Counted from the stretch's first letter, positions 17,385 through 26,149 are shown. The stretch is 64,000 bases of DNA from Massilia phyllostachyos (GCF_021044825.1 NZ_JAJNOC010000001.1:806001-870000); one strand, 5' to 3'. Program-made: numbers and translations. Notes: a model not told the origin generated them from the letters alone.

Positions 17385-17616
17385 GGCAATCGAAGGCAGG
17401 AATCCGGCCGCCATTATACGTATGTCGACCGAAAGTTCCCTGTTTTTGGGCCTCTTCGGCCTGAATATTGATCCATGAGGTGTCAGCCTGCGCTACCCTA
17501 TGTACGGCGCGCCGCGCGACAGTTCTGGACGCTATGATTTGCGCAGGCACAAGGGCTTCGACAGGCCGGTTTTCAACCAATCAAATGGCATCGCGAAACG
17601 GGAAGTAGGCACAGGA

Positions 17617-19110
17617 ATGGCATATCGATGGGAAACCCCTGCCAGCGTCTGGCAGGAGGATGAGCGCAGCAGGCAGTTCGAACTGCTGGCGACCGAAGGA
17701 CTGGGCCGCATCGACTGGCAGGCCCAGGCCCACGGCCGCCTGCCCGACGTCGCCCGCCTGCTCGGCGCCTCGCTGCCCGGCGCCTGCGCCTGCGGGCCCG
17801 ATGGCGCGCCCATCTATCCCGAAGGATTCGCCTTCTGCCCCAACTGCGGCCGTCCGCTGGAGCGCCTGCCGGGCACGCCGTCGCGCCTGGCCGGATGGTG
17901 GGGGCCGGGCCAGGACGCCATGCTGCCGCGCCACGTGCCGCACGGCTTGCCGGTGACCTCGCTGCCGCTCGGCGACAGCCTCGAAGAGCGTCCCGCCGCG
18001 CCGCACGTCGGCCGCGCGGATGTGAGCATGCCGGCGCCGCCGAATTCGACCTGCGTGTTCGCCGCCGCCCACTACGGCTTCCCCGAGCAGCGCCTGCTGG
18101 CGCTGGCCTATACCCGCGGCGTGCTGCAGTACTGGGACCCGGTGGCGCAGCTGTGGCACGTGATGACGCCGGACGAGGGCGCGGCCAGCCTGGCCTTCAC
18201 CACATCCGACTATGCCTGGCTGCCGGTACAGGAACCGCGCCGCGGCGAAGTCGCGCTGGTGCCGACGTCTGGAGGCTTGATGCGCCTGTGGATCAATCCG
18301 ATCAGCGAGACTTACCGCACCGAGCCGGTCCTGGCGGCGCCCCTGGTCGCCTCGCCCGGCGCCATGCGCCGCCATATCGCCTGCCTGGTCAACCCGGAGG
18401 GCGCCGTGCGGCTGTGGAGCGCACGCGCCGAGACGGGCGAGGTCGAGGAATATGCCTGTCCCGACGTGCCGGCATCCGGCTGGTCGCGCCCGATCGGCTA
18501 CGACGGCCGCCTGTTCTGGCTGCACGAGGCCGGCCAGCTGGCCTGGCGTCCCGGCGAGGCGCCGCAGTTCACGCCCTGGCCGATGGGCTGGCAGCCGCGC
18601 CTCGAATTCGGCGGGCCGACCCAGAGCCGCGATGGGCGGCTGTGGCACATCGGCCATGACGGACAGGGTTACTCCTTCCTCGAGCTGGGTTCCGACAACC
18701 CGCAGGGCGCGCCGATCGACGGCGCGCGCCTGGGCTTCGCCAACTTCCTGTTCCGGCGCGGCCATCCAGTGGTGGACGAACCCTGGTCGGGCGAGCACAT
18801 CGAAGACCTGGGCCAGGACGAGACCCTGGTGCTGCCGCTGCTGCGCGCCTTCAACAACAACCGCAGCCAGCCGAGCGGGCTGGTGCTGCGCTTCCACAAG
18901 GTCACGGGGCGCGCCGAGGAAGCGCTGCATGAGCGCGTGATTCCGCGCACCACGGTGGAGTGGATCGGGCGGCGCAACGTGATCCTGGATGAGATCGTGC
19001 GTTTGGCGCGGCCGCTCGAGTGCGTGCCGGTCGTGTATGCGGGGTGCTTGTGGCTGCATCATCCGGACTGGAATGCGCTGCGCGGGTGGCGTCTGGAAGA
19101 GCTGGCGTGA
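17617..19110 (+). CDS. Zinc-ribbon protein of unknown function, first gene of the tubulin-like cluster
   Basis: 497 residues. There is no signal peptide or clear membrane span. A zinc ribbon is visible near the N-terminus (Cys57-x-Cys59 ... Cys74-x2-Cys77, FAFCPNCGRPLERLPG). The long remainder is rich in Trp and Gly with repeated short beta-like units (VLQYWDPVAQLWHVMTPDEG, AVRLWSARAETGEVEEYAC, GRLFWLHEAGQLAWRPGEAP) that look like a beta-propeller. I do not recognise the family. The ATG at 17617 has AGGA just upstream; the frame is open from 17500 but that part is atypical. It is followed, after 95 bp with a hairpin, by the vWA-like, small membrane, tubulin-like and second zinc-ribbon genes. 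Confidence 0.75.
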   Translation: MAYRWETPASVWQEDERSRQFELLATEGLGRIDWQAQAHGRLPDVARLLGASLPGACACGPDGAPIYPEGFAFCPNCGRPLERLPGTPSRLAGWWGPGQDAMLPRHVPHGLPVTSLPLGDSLEERPAAPHVGRADVSMPAPPNSTCVFAAAHYGFPEQRLLALAYTRGVLQYWDPVAQLWHVMTPDEGAASLAFTTSDYAWLPVQEPRRGEVALVPTSGGLMRLWINPISETYRTEPVLAAPLVASPGAMRRHIACLVNPEGAVRLWSARAETGEVEEYACPDVPASGWSRPIGYDGRLFWLHEAGQLAWRPGEAPQFTPWPMGWQPRLEFGGPTQSRDGRLWHIGHDGQGYSFLELGSDNPQGAPIDGARLGFANFLFRRGHPVVDEPWSGEHIEDLGQDETLVLPLLRAFNNNRSQPSGLVLRFHKVTGRAEEALHERVIPRTTVEWIGRRNVILDEIVRLARPLECVPVVYAGCLWLHHPDWNALRGWRLEELA

Positions 19111-19144
19111 TGGCGAACGTTATCGATTCGAGTTGCCCTCAGCA

Positions 19145-19172
19145 CGTCGTTCCGGCCTTCGCCGGAACGACG
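19145..19172. repeat. REP-like hairpin, possible weak terminator
   Basis: Perfect 12-bp arms CGTCGTTCCGGC / GCCGGAACGACG enclose a 4-nt loop (CTTC), followed by GGTTTT. The same core (GGCGAAGGCC or its complement) recurs at 42155, 53932 and 54008, so it is a dispersed repeat. In this position it could reduce read-through between the first two genes of the tubulin-like cluster. Confidence 0.75.
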
Positions 19173-19205
19173 GTTTTAGGACAACAAAGGAAGAGGGGCT
19201 GCGTG

Positions 19206-20687
19206 ATGGCGGCGTTCCAATTTCTTTGTGCGCTGTTCCTGTTTGTGTCGGCAAGCGCGCATGCCACCCCGCACGTCATCCTGGTCCAGAACTCCGGCTG
19301 GATGGAACCCTTCTACAGCGACCCGCAATCGCAGTTCAAGCCCCTGGTGGGCGCGCTGGCCGGCGCCGTGGTGCAGCCGGGTGACGCACTGGTGCTGGCG
19401 GCCTTCAACCAATCGCTGCCCGGCGCGCCGTCACCGAAGGCGCTGCTGTCGATGAAGGCCGGCGAGAAGAGCACGCGCGTCCGCGTGAATGCGGCGCTGG
19501 AAACCCTGGACACGGCGCGCAAACCGAGCAGCACGGCATTGGCCGACACCGACCTGGGCGAAGCGGTGCAAGCCGCGATCACCTCCGCCCTGGGCGGCAA
19601 GCCCGGCATCGTCTGGCTGATCACGAACAACCGCAACAGCCCGAACAACGACCAGGCGACCAGCGCGCGCAACCGCGAGTTCTATGAGCTGATCCACCGC
19701 GGCGCGGCGATCGACAAAGTGGTGGCCTTCCCGCTCAAGATGCCGGTCCAGGGCAGGCACTACAGCGCCAACGGCCTGATGGTGTATGCCTTCGCGGTCG
19801 GAAAGGAGGGCAGCCGCGCGCTCGACGGCCTGCTCGCCTCCGGCCGCATCGCCCGCGTCATCACCGAGCAGCCGGCGCGCCTGAAGCCGCTGGACCGCGA
19901 CACCGTGCGCCTGGTTCCGGCCCAGGTCGAGAACGCGCCGGGCGTGGCTTTCTCGCAGGCTCCGAACGGCGGCCTGCGCGCCGACGTCGATCCTGACGCG
20001 CGCACGCCGCGCGCCAGCATCCGCTGGCAGCTGGAAAACACGATGTATCCGTACACGATCACGTCGGCCACGCTCAGCGCCCGTTCCGCGCTGGCGGGGG
20101 AAGAACGCAAGATCGCGCTGGCCGACACGAAAGTCAGCAACCTCGCCCCCGGCAAGCCGGCGCCGCTCGGCTCCACCATGGAGCTGCCGGTCGCGCAGCT
20201 GCCGGACAAATGGTCGATGGCGGCGCTCAAGTCATCCGGTTCGGCCTGGGTGCTGCCGGGACGGATCGAGCTGCACCTGGCGAACCAGCGCCTGGAACTG
20301 TCGCAGGCCTTCCGCCAGCGCATGGCGGCGCTGTTCCCGGGCGACCCGCTGCCGGACATCTTCACGCCGCCCGCCACCGTGCAGGCATCCAACGCGGTGC
20401 TGCCGATCGAGGTGCGGGTCCACTACGGCATGGGGCCGCTGGCGGCGCTGGGCGGTGTCGCGCTGGCCCTGCTGGCCGCCGCCGGCGCCGCGGCCTATGC
20501 CTACGGCCGCCCGCGCGTGGCCCAGGTCACCGTCGAGGACGAACTGCGCACCATGCGCGCCCGCCCCGGCACCACCCAACCGATTTACGACAAGGCAGGC
20601 GCCCAGGTGGCGCAACTGAAAACCACGATGTTCGGTCACCAGCTGATCGACCTGCGCGAAGGCGCGCAGGTCAGGCTCGGCCGCTAA
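19206..20687 (+). CDS. Membrane-anchored vWA-like protein with degenerate MIDAS
   Basis: 493 residues. A signal peptide (FLCALFLFVSASAHA) leads into a von Willebrand A-like domain. Where the metal-binding DxSxS should be, the sequence is VILVQNSGWM (Asn29). Where a second Asp is usual, it reads VWLITNNRNS, so metal binding is probably lost. A beta-rich segment follows, then one transmembrane helix near residues 410-432 (ALGGVALALLAAAGAAAYAY). A short cytoplasmic tail remains. The ATG at 19206 follows AGGAAGAGG and starts the signal peptide. The 20-bp gap to the next gene shows an operon. vWA proteins are reported partners of FtsZ-like tubulin homologues. Confidence 0.72.
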   Translation: MAAFQFLCALFLFVSASAHATPHVILVQNSGWMEPFYSDPQSQFKPLVGALAGAVVQPGDALVLAAFNQSLPGAPSPKALLSMKAGEKSTRVRVNAALETLDTARKPSSTALADTDLGEAVQAAITSALGGKPGIVWLITNNRNSPNNDQATSARNREFYELIHRGAAIDKVVAFPLKMPVQGRHYSANGLMVYAFAVGKEGSRALDGLLASGRIARVITEQPARLKPLDRDTVRLVPAQVENAPGVAFSQAPNGGLRADVDPDARTPRASIRWQLENTMYPYTITSATLSARSALAGEERKIALADTKVSNLAPGKPAPLGSTMELPVAQLPDKWSMAALKSSGSAWVLPGRIELHLANQRLELSQAFRQRMAALFPGDPLPDIFTPPATVQASNAVLPIEVRVHYGMGPLAALGGVALALLAAAGAAAYAYGRPRVAQVTVEDELRTMRARPGTTQPIYDKAGAQVAQLKTTMFGHQLIDLREGAQVRLGR

Positions 20688-20706
20688 GAAGAAAGGAAGA
20701 AGACAC

Positions 20707-21168
20707 ATGCAAGGCACCCAGCCACCCGCCACCGCGCCGTCCCCGTCCGACCCGGGCTTCAAGCTGCCGGAAGAATCGGCCTCGCCCCAGGACTCGCTGC
20801 CGCAGACCGCGCCCGACACGGCCGGCCGCCCGGTCGAGGTCCTGCCGGGAACGACGACGGCGCCGGTGCCGGCCACGGATACCTCCACCCGCGACCTGGC
20901 CATCGGCGCGGTGGTGTTCATCGTCCTGCTGGTCGTCTACTTCTTCGTGCGTAACGCCTACGTGCACCACCTGGTGGTGCGCCGCGTGGCGCCGTCCTCG
21001 GCGGGCAGCGCCGGCTGGCTGCTGTTCGTGGGCCTGGGCTTCCTGTCGGCGGCCGCGGTGCTGGCCATCATCAATGCCAGCAAGTTCCTCACCTTCGCCG
21101 TGACCGGCCCGCTGGTGGCCGTGGGCCTGGTGGCGCTGGTGGCGGCGCTGTTCGTCGGCCGCCGCTGA
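20707..21168 (+). CDS. Small membrane protein of the tubulin-like cluster
   Basis: 153 residues. The first about 60 residues are Pro/Thr/Ala-rich and look disordered. Three hydrophobic segments follow: AIGAVVFIVLLVVYFFVR, WLLFVGLGFLSAAAVLAII and FAVTGPLVAVGLVALVAALF. It resembles no family I can name. Placed 20 bp after the vWA-like gene and 30 bp before the tubulin-like gene, it may link the cytoplasmic filament-type protein to the membrane. The start is supported by AGGAAG at a proper distance before the ATG. High confidence that it is a gene; function unknown. Confidence 0.75.
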   Translation: MQGTQPPATAPSPSDPGFKLPEESASPQDSLPQTAPDTAGRPVEVLPGTTTAPVPATDTSTRDLAIGAVVFIVLLVVYFFVRNAYVHHLVVRRVAPSSAGSAGWLLFVGLGFLSAAAVLAIINASKFLTFAVTGPLVAVGLVALVAALFVGRR

Positions 21169-21198
21169 GCAATCGAGAAAGACATCGAGATAAACGAT

Positions 21199-24100
21199 AT
21201 GGCAGATTTCCCGAACCCCGCAGCCCTGAACGCAAAGTCCGAGCTCAAGGTCGACCTGCGTCCGACGCTCTTCATCGGCGCCGGCGGCACCGGCATGGAA
21301 GTCATGATGCGCATCCGCCGCCGCATCCTGTCGGCCGTCTGGAACCGCCATAACCCCACGCGCGTGGAGTCGATTGGCGACTTCCCGGTGGCGCGCTTCC
21401 TGCACTTCGACCTCGACAACAACGCCATCATCGACGAGGGCAAGTCGCAGCGCACCGACCCCTGGTACGAGCTGGTGAAACTCAGCGACGAGGAGCGCCT
21501 GGTCGAGCCGCTCGACCTGCCGCAATACCACGAGTCCGACGACAGCCTGGCGCGTTTTCCGCTGATCGAAAGCTGGATGCCGCTGCGGCCCAAGAAGCTG
21601 CGTTCGCTCGGCATCGATCCGTCGAAGGGGGCGGGCCAGATCCGCTCGCTGGCGCGGCTCTACCTCTACGACAAATACCCGAAGCTGCGCGGCCGCATCA
21701 AGGGCGCGCTGAACGGCCTGGCCAGCAATGCCGGCATCGAGCGCAAGGAAAACTACCAGCGCCTCGGCCTGCAAGTGGATACCTCGAAGTTCCGCATTGT
21801 CGTCATCGCCTCCTGCGCGGGCGGCACCGGCGCCGGCAGCGTGCTCGATCTGGGCTGGTTATCAAAAGCGATCGCGCGCCAGGAAGTGTCGGACAGCCAG
21901 GTCGACCTGGTGCTCCTGATGCCGGCCGGTTTCGCGAAAGCCAACAAGGAACGCACCGAAGCGAATGCCTACGCCACCCTGATGGAACTGGAAACCGCGA
22001 TGCGCGACATGAACGCGCGCGTGTCGTGGATGGACCCGGACAGCATCCAGGGCAAGGGCGCGCCCTACGACGACGTGTATTTCGTCGACACCGCGAACCT
22101 GGCCAACAAGGCGACCGCCGACATCAAGGACGTCTACCAGATGGTGGCCGACACTCTGTTCGAGGATTTCGCCTCGGCCGATTTCGCCAACCGCAAGCGC
22201 TCGGTGGCCGTCAACCAGCAGCAGCACAAGCTCGGACCCTACAACCCGCGCGTGCCCGAGCAGCGCTTCGGCGACATGCGCCTGTCCTACTCGAAGGTGT
22301 ACTCCGCCTTCGGCCAGTCGGTGCTCGACACCCAGCAATCGCTGCGCGAGGATATCCGCGCCTACGAGCTGGCCGGCCTGATGGTGAAGGCCTTCTTCGG
22401 CATGGTCAGCACCGACGGCACCGCGGCGCGCAGGGCGGGCGACGCCGAGCGCGACGCCTTCATGCGCGACCAGATGGAGATGAGCGAGCGCCCCTTCGAC
22501 ACCTTCCCGGACTTCCGCAAGGGCACGGTCGACGTCACCCCCTTCAACGAATACGCGCTGACCAACACCCTCCTGCTCGACAAGGACGGCCGCTCGCTGC
22601 TCGAGCGCGTCGAGAGCAAGGTGCAGCTCGAGGTCGACCGCATCATGGCCGCCTACGACATCAAGCTGTGGCGCGAAAAGGTGGCCGAGCTGCTGCCGCA
22701 GCTGGAGCGCGACGCCATCCGCGAAGCCGGCGCCACCGCCGAGACCAGCGAAGACCGCATCAAGCGCCATACGGGTGAACTGAGCGCGCGTCTGAAGACC
22801 CGCGTGCGCGACCGTTTGTATGCGCTGCTGGACGACCGCAAGCAGGGCGGCCTCGAATTCGTGCTCTCGCTGCTGGAGCAGGTGAAAGCGCGCCTGTCGC
22901 AGCGCGATCTCGCCGTCGCCGAGCGCAACGGCCGCCGCTACCGCGACATCCGCGACGCCTTGCGCACGCGCCAGGTCGAGGAATCGCTGAACAACCTGTC
23001 GCAGGCGGCCGGCCGCCTGTTCGGCAAGGAACCGCAGGCGCGCGAGGTGATGAATCACCTGAAGCGCGACATCGCCGACTACCTGCGCTTCCACCTGCTG
23101 GCGGTATCCGCCGGCCAGTCGATCGAGGTGATGCGGAATATGTCGTCCTGGCTGGGCGAGCCGCAGAGCACCGACGAACACGGCAATGCCCAGTGGAGTG
23201 GCGTCGCCGGCGAATTCCAGGAAGGCCGGCGCATGGTGCAGGCCATGCTTGCGGCCGCCGACCAGCGCATCAGCCAGCTGCGCGCCGATGCGCGCCAGGA
23301 GCACGCCACCTACATCAAGCTGGCTGGCGACACGATGCCGCCGCCGGTGCGCTTGAGCAGCGACGTGAGCGCCTGGAGCGAAGAGGTGCTGCTGGAATTC
23401 GGCGGCTCGGCCCGGCTGTTCCCGCAGCTGGGCGACGAGCGCCTGCGCGCCGACCTGCTGCTCAAACTCTTCCGCCGCGCCCAGCTGCAGCTGTCCAGCC
23501 AGGAGCTGGAGCAGCCGGAACCGGTCGACCCGCTGCTCGAGCAGCTGTCCGCATTGAGCCCGCAGGAACGCCAGCGCGTCTTCGCCGAATGGATCCGCAG
23601 CGCCATGCCCTGGGTGAACGCGCGCTTCTCGGCCGAGTTCACGCCGAACGCCGACCAGTTCAAGTGCTTCATCGGCGTCGGCGACGTCGCAGCCTGGCGC
23701 CGCATGGAAGCGGAACTGCGCGCCGCGGTGCCGACCGGGTACTTCCATGGCGATGCGCTGTCGATCGTCAACACCGGGATTCCAGGCCGGGCGGTGTGCT
23801 ACGTCGAGCTGTCCGGCTACCCGATGACGGTGCTGCGCGGCCTGCCGACCTGGCGCGCCTCGTACCAGATCGAGAACCCGAAGATCCCGACCCATCTGCA
23901 CTTCGACGCCACGCGCTTCCGCCATCCGCTGTCGCCGTCGATGGACGAACTGAATCGCCTGGCCGACGACTACGAATGGTTCCTGCAGGCGATCGCGCTC
24001 GGCGTGATCCGCAGGAAGCCGGACCTCGGCGACCGCGAAGCCAGCTTCCAGCCGCGCGGCCAGTACCTGTTCGAGGTCGAGCCGGGGTCGGGCGAATGGC

Positions 24101-24846
24101 TCCAGATCGGCAACGAGTTCGCGATCCGCTCCAATGGCTTGCCGCCGTACTACCGCGACGGCGTTGTCCAGGCGGTGCGCCACCGCCTGGCCAACGCCGG
24201 CCCGCACCAGCTGACCCTGCTCGCGGCGCTGATGCGCTACTACCAGCTGCGCGTCTACGAGCCGCGCCTGGAGGTCGACGAGACCGGCGCCCAGCTGCCG
24301 TCCCCCTCGCTGCCGAACATCACGGCGCGGCGCCTGTACGATGCCTGGATCCGCCGCGCCGCCTCGCTCGACCCCTCACTGTCGCCGAGCCAGATCGAGA
24401 CCGCGCTGGCCGGCATTCAAGGCTGGACCGAGACCGTGCCGGATTCGGCCAGCGACGCCTACAGCTGGGAAGTCGAGCGGCCGGTGGACAAGCGCGTGAT
24501 CCTGGCCGACGTCCTCGCCAGCGACGCGCGCGCGGCGGCGGTGCTGCAGGGCAGGGCGGCGGCGCCTGCGGTGGAACTGGCCAAGCCCCAGCCAGCGATC
24601 GACGCCGGCCCGCGCTTCAAGCTCTTCGTGCAGGGCGCCCAGCGCGGCCCGTTCACGGTCGCCGAGATCGCGCAGCAGGCCGCGCGCGGCGAGGTCGATG
24701 CATCGACCCGCGCCTGGAACATGGCCTGGAATCCGAAGCAGGACAAATGGAGCACGGTCGGCGCGCTGCCGGAACTGGCGGCGCTGCTGGGCGATGCGAT
24801 TCCCGACCCTGACGATGCCGGCGACGGCATTCCTGACCCCGAATGA
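21199..24846 (+). CDS. Tubulin/FtsZ-like protein (Tubulin_2 type) with a C-terminal GYF_2-like domain
   Basis: 1215 residues, very large for the superfamily. An N-terminal nucleotide loop (FIGAGGTGMEV, residues 25-35) recalls the FtsZ T1 loop. Residues 207-213 (AGGTGAG) fit the tubulin signature [SAG]GGTG[SA]G that contacts GTP phosphates. The middle has long charged helical stretches (EEVLLEFGGSARLFPQLGD and surroundings). The last about 75 residues (GAQRGPFTVAEI ... WNPKQDKWSTVGAL) look like a GYF_2 domain, which binds Pro-rich peptides. No membrane span is seen. It is coupled to the next gene by ATGA. FtsZ-like families with vWA partners were proposed from comparative genomics as membrane-remodelling systems; function here is inferred. 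Confidence 0.85.
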   Translation: MADFPNPAALNAKSELKVDLRPTLFIGAGGTGMEVMMRIRRRILSAVWNRHNPTRVESIGDFPVARFLHFDLDNNAIIDEGKSQRTDPWYELVKLSDEERLVEPLDLPQYHESDDSLARFPLIESWMPLRPKKLRSLGIDPSKGAGQIRSLARLYLYDKYPKLRGRIKGALNGLASNAGIERKENYQRLGLQVDTSKFRIVVIASCAGGTGAGSVLDLGWLSKAIARQEVSDSQVDLVLLMPAGFAKANKERTEANAYATLMELETAMRDMNARVSWMDPDSIQGKGAPYDDVYFVDTANLANKATADIKDVYQMVADTLFEDFASADFANRKRSVAVNQQQHKLGPYNPRVPEQRFGDMRLSYSKVYSAFGQSVLDTQQSLREDIRAYELAGLMVKAFFGMVSTDGTAARRAGDAERDAFMRDQMEMSERPFDTFPDFRKGTVDVTPFNEYALTNTLLLDKDGRSLLERVESKVQLEVDRIMAAYDIKLWREKVAELLPQLERDAIREAGATAETSEDRIKRHTGELSARLKTRVRDRLYALLDDRKQGGLEFVLSLLEQVKARLSQRDLAVAERNGRRYRDIRDALRTRQVEESLNNLSQAAGRLFGKEPQAREVMNHLKRDIADYLRFHLLAVSAGQSIEVMRNMSSWLGEPQSTDEHGNAQWSGVAGEFQEGRRMVQAMLAAADQRISQLRADARQEHATYIKLAGDTMPPPVRLSSDVSAWSEEVLLEFGGSARLFPQLGDERLRADLLLKLFRRAQLQLSSQELEQPEPVDPLLEQLSALSPQERQRVFAEWIRSAMPWVNARFSAEFTPNADQFKCFIGVGDVAAWRRMEAELRAAVPTGYFHGDALSIVNTGIPGRAVCYVELSGYPMTVLRGLPTWRASYQIENPKIPTHLHFDATRFRHPLSPSMDELNRLADDYEWFLQAIALGVIRRKPDLGDREASFQPRGQYLFEVEPGSGEWLQIGNEFAIRSNGLPPYYRDGVVQAVRHRLANAGPHQLTLLAALMRYYQLRVYEPRLEVDETGAQLPSPSLPNITARRLYDAWIRRAASLDPSLSPSQIETALAGIQGWTETVPDSASDAYSWEVERPVDKRVILADVLASDARAAAVLQGRAAAPAVELAKPQPAIDAGPRFKLFVQGAQRGPFTVAEIAQQAARGEVDASTRAWNMAWNPKQDKWSTVGALPELAALLGDAIPDPDDAGDGIPDPE

Positions 24847-25634
24847 AGGACGGCATGGACAGGATGGACGAGACGATCTACCGCTGCGTCGGCCCGCAAT
24901 GCGGGCGCATGATGCCGAGGCGGGTGAACTTCTGCCCCTGGTGCGGCACGTCGCAGGGCGTGGTGCAGGCGCCGCTCGCTCCGCCGCCGAGCCTGGCCAA
25001 ACCGGTGGTGGAACCGGCCGCCGCGGCAGCGGCCCCGTCCCCGGTCCAGCCGGTGGTCACGCCACCGCCCGCGCCGGCGGCGCCGATATCTCCGCCATCC
25101 GCAGCCAGTCAGCCGCAGCAGGGACGCGGCATTCCGCCGCCGCCCGGCGTCGGCCGCGGCGCTCCGATGCCGGCGCGTCCGCCGCAGCGCGCGCCGATCC
25201 GCCTGCGCTGGTGGATCGTCTCGCTGGCCGCGCTGTGGCTGATCTGGCTGGGGGTGCGTCCCGAGGGCACCCGCATCGAGCGGCGCATGGAGCGCGCCGT
25301 CAGCCTCGCGGTCGAGTGCAAGGCGCGCGAGGCGCAGGACGAGCTGATCGCCCTGCGCGGCACCCGCGCCACGCCGGAACAGCTGCGCAAGGTGCAGCAG
25401 TCGCTGAACAAGGCCGCCGCCGACTGCACCCGCGCCGAGCAGCGCGCCAAGGCGTGGGAGGACGCCAGCGGCGCGGTCCAGAAGCTGCGCCGCGCGCGCA
25501 GCTACGACAAGGCGCTGGCGCGCCTCGGCACGTTCACCAGGCGCTGGGGCGAGGATGACGAGACCCGCGCACTGAAGGAACGCCTGGAGATCGAACGCGA
25601 CCGCCCGCTGGCAGACCCATCGCGTGGCGAGTGA
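24843..25634 (+). CDS. Zinc-ribbon, proline-rich, single-pass membrane protein
   Basis: 263 residues. The N-terminal zinc ribbon is Cys15-x4-Cys20 and Cys31-x2-Cys34 (FCPWCGTSQG). A Pro/Ala-rich linker of about 80 residues follows (PPPAPAAPISPPSAAS), then one transmembrane helix near residue 120-138 (WWIVSLAALWLIWLGV). A charged helical domain with likely coiled coil (EQLRKVQQSLNKAAAD) ends the protein. The ATG overlaps the tubulin-like gene's stop (ATGA), so both are made together. The Pro-rich linker is a plausible ligand for the tubulin-like protein's GYF_2-like domain. No known family recognised. Confidence 0.75.
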   Translation: MKDGMDRMDETIYRCVGPQCGRMMPRRVNFCPWCGTSQGVVQAPLAPPPSLAKPVVEPAAAAAAPSPVQPVVTPPPAPAAPISPPSAASQPQQGRGIPPPPGVGRGAPMPARPPQRAPIRLRWWIVSLAALWLIWLGVRPEGTRIERRMERAVSLAVECKAREAQDELIALRGTRATPEQLRKVQQSLNKAAADCTRAEQRAKAWEDASGAVQKLRRARSYDKALARLGTFTRRWGEDDETRALKERLEIERDRPLADPSRGE

Positions 25635-25716
25635 GCACTCACCAATATGTAATGGTCAGCCGCGTTTTTTGCGCCGGGTGTATGCTTATTGGCAAGCAAA
25701 TCGCCAGGAGACGGAC

Positions 25717-26013
25717 ATGAAAACGATGCTATTCGGATCGCTGCTGGTGCTGGCCGCGCTGTCAGGCTGCAGCCGCGACGAGAGCGAGGTCGGCCCGGCC
25801 CAGCGCGCCGGCAAGGCGCTGGACGACGCCGGCGCCAAGGTGTCGCGCCAGGTCGATCAGCAACTCCAGAAGGCCGACCGCGCCACGGCGGAGGCGCGCG
25901 AGAAGATCAAGGATGCGGCGCAGGATGCGAAAGGTGGCTTGAAGCGGGCGACCGAGGAAGTCGGCAAGAAGGTCGAGGACGCCGGCGAGAAAATCCAGAA
26001 AGCCGCCGACTAA
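25717..26013 (+). CDS. Small helical lipoprotein
   Basis: 98 residues. The signal sequence ends in lipobox LSGC (Cys18). The mature part is a charged, Ala/Lys/Glu-rich helix with heptad-like repeats (AGKALDDAGAKVSRQVDQQL, ATEEVGKKVEDAGEKIQKAA), resembling a late-embryogenesis-like or coiled-coil lipoprotein. The ATG at 25717 has CAGGAG upstream. It is probably lipid-anchored in the envelope. It lies 82 bp after the last gene of the tubulin-like cluster and has its own leader, so membership of that operon is uncertain. A strong hairpin follows within 2 bp of the stop. Confidence 0.75.
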   Translation: MKTMLFGSLLVLAALSGCSRDESEVGPAQRAGKALDDAGAKVSRQVDQQLQKADRATAEAREKIKDAAQDAKGGLKRATEEVGKKVEDAGEKIQKAAD

Positions 26014-26014
26014 T

Positions 26015-26044
26015 GTAGGGTGGGCGGTCCTCCGCCCATCCTAC
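26015..26044. terminator. Hairpin after the lipoprotein gene
   Basis: 13-bp arms GTAGGGTGGGCGG and CCGCCCATCCTAC pair around a 4-nt loop (TCCT), with one mismatch. It begins 1 bp after the lipoprotein stop and no strong T-run follows. It may be a factor-dependent terminator or message stabiliser, and it abuts the tandem repeats. Confidence 0.55.
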
Positions 26045-26146
26045 GAGGGTGTGAAAAATTCGTCTACGGCTGCGTTGCCTCGTCTCGCCGTACTAACGTA
26101 CTGTCTTCGACTCGGCGCCTTGCCGTAGCCGTTTTTTCACACCCTC
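26045..26146. repeat. Palindromic repeat, copy 1 (102 bp)
   Basis: Terminal inverted repeats GAGGGTGTGAAAAA / TTTTTCACACCCTC bound a 102-bp unit. Inside is a GCTGCGTTGCCTCGTC core and an inner dyad (CGCCG ... CGGCG). TAC trinucleotides flank it. A second copy follows after 3 bp. It has no coding content and fits a MITE/REP-type element. Confidence 0.8.
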
Positions 26147-26149
26147 TAC

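Noticed and set aside
21862..24207. Antisense open frame opposite the tubulin-like gene
   Set aside because: Same cause as above. The sense protein has nucleotide-binding motifs, coupling to neighbours and normal composition.
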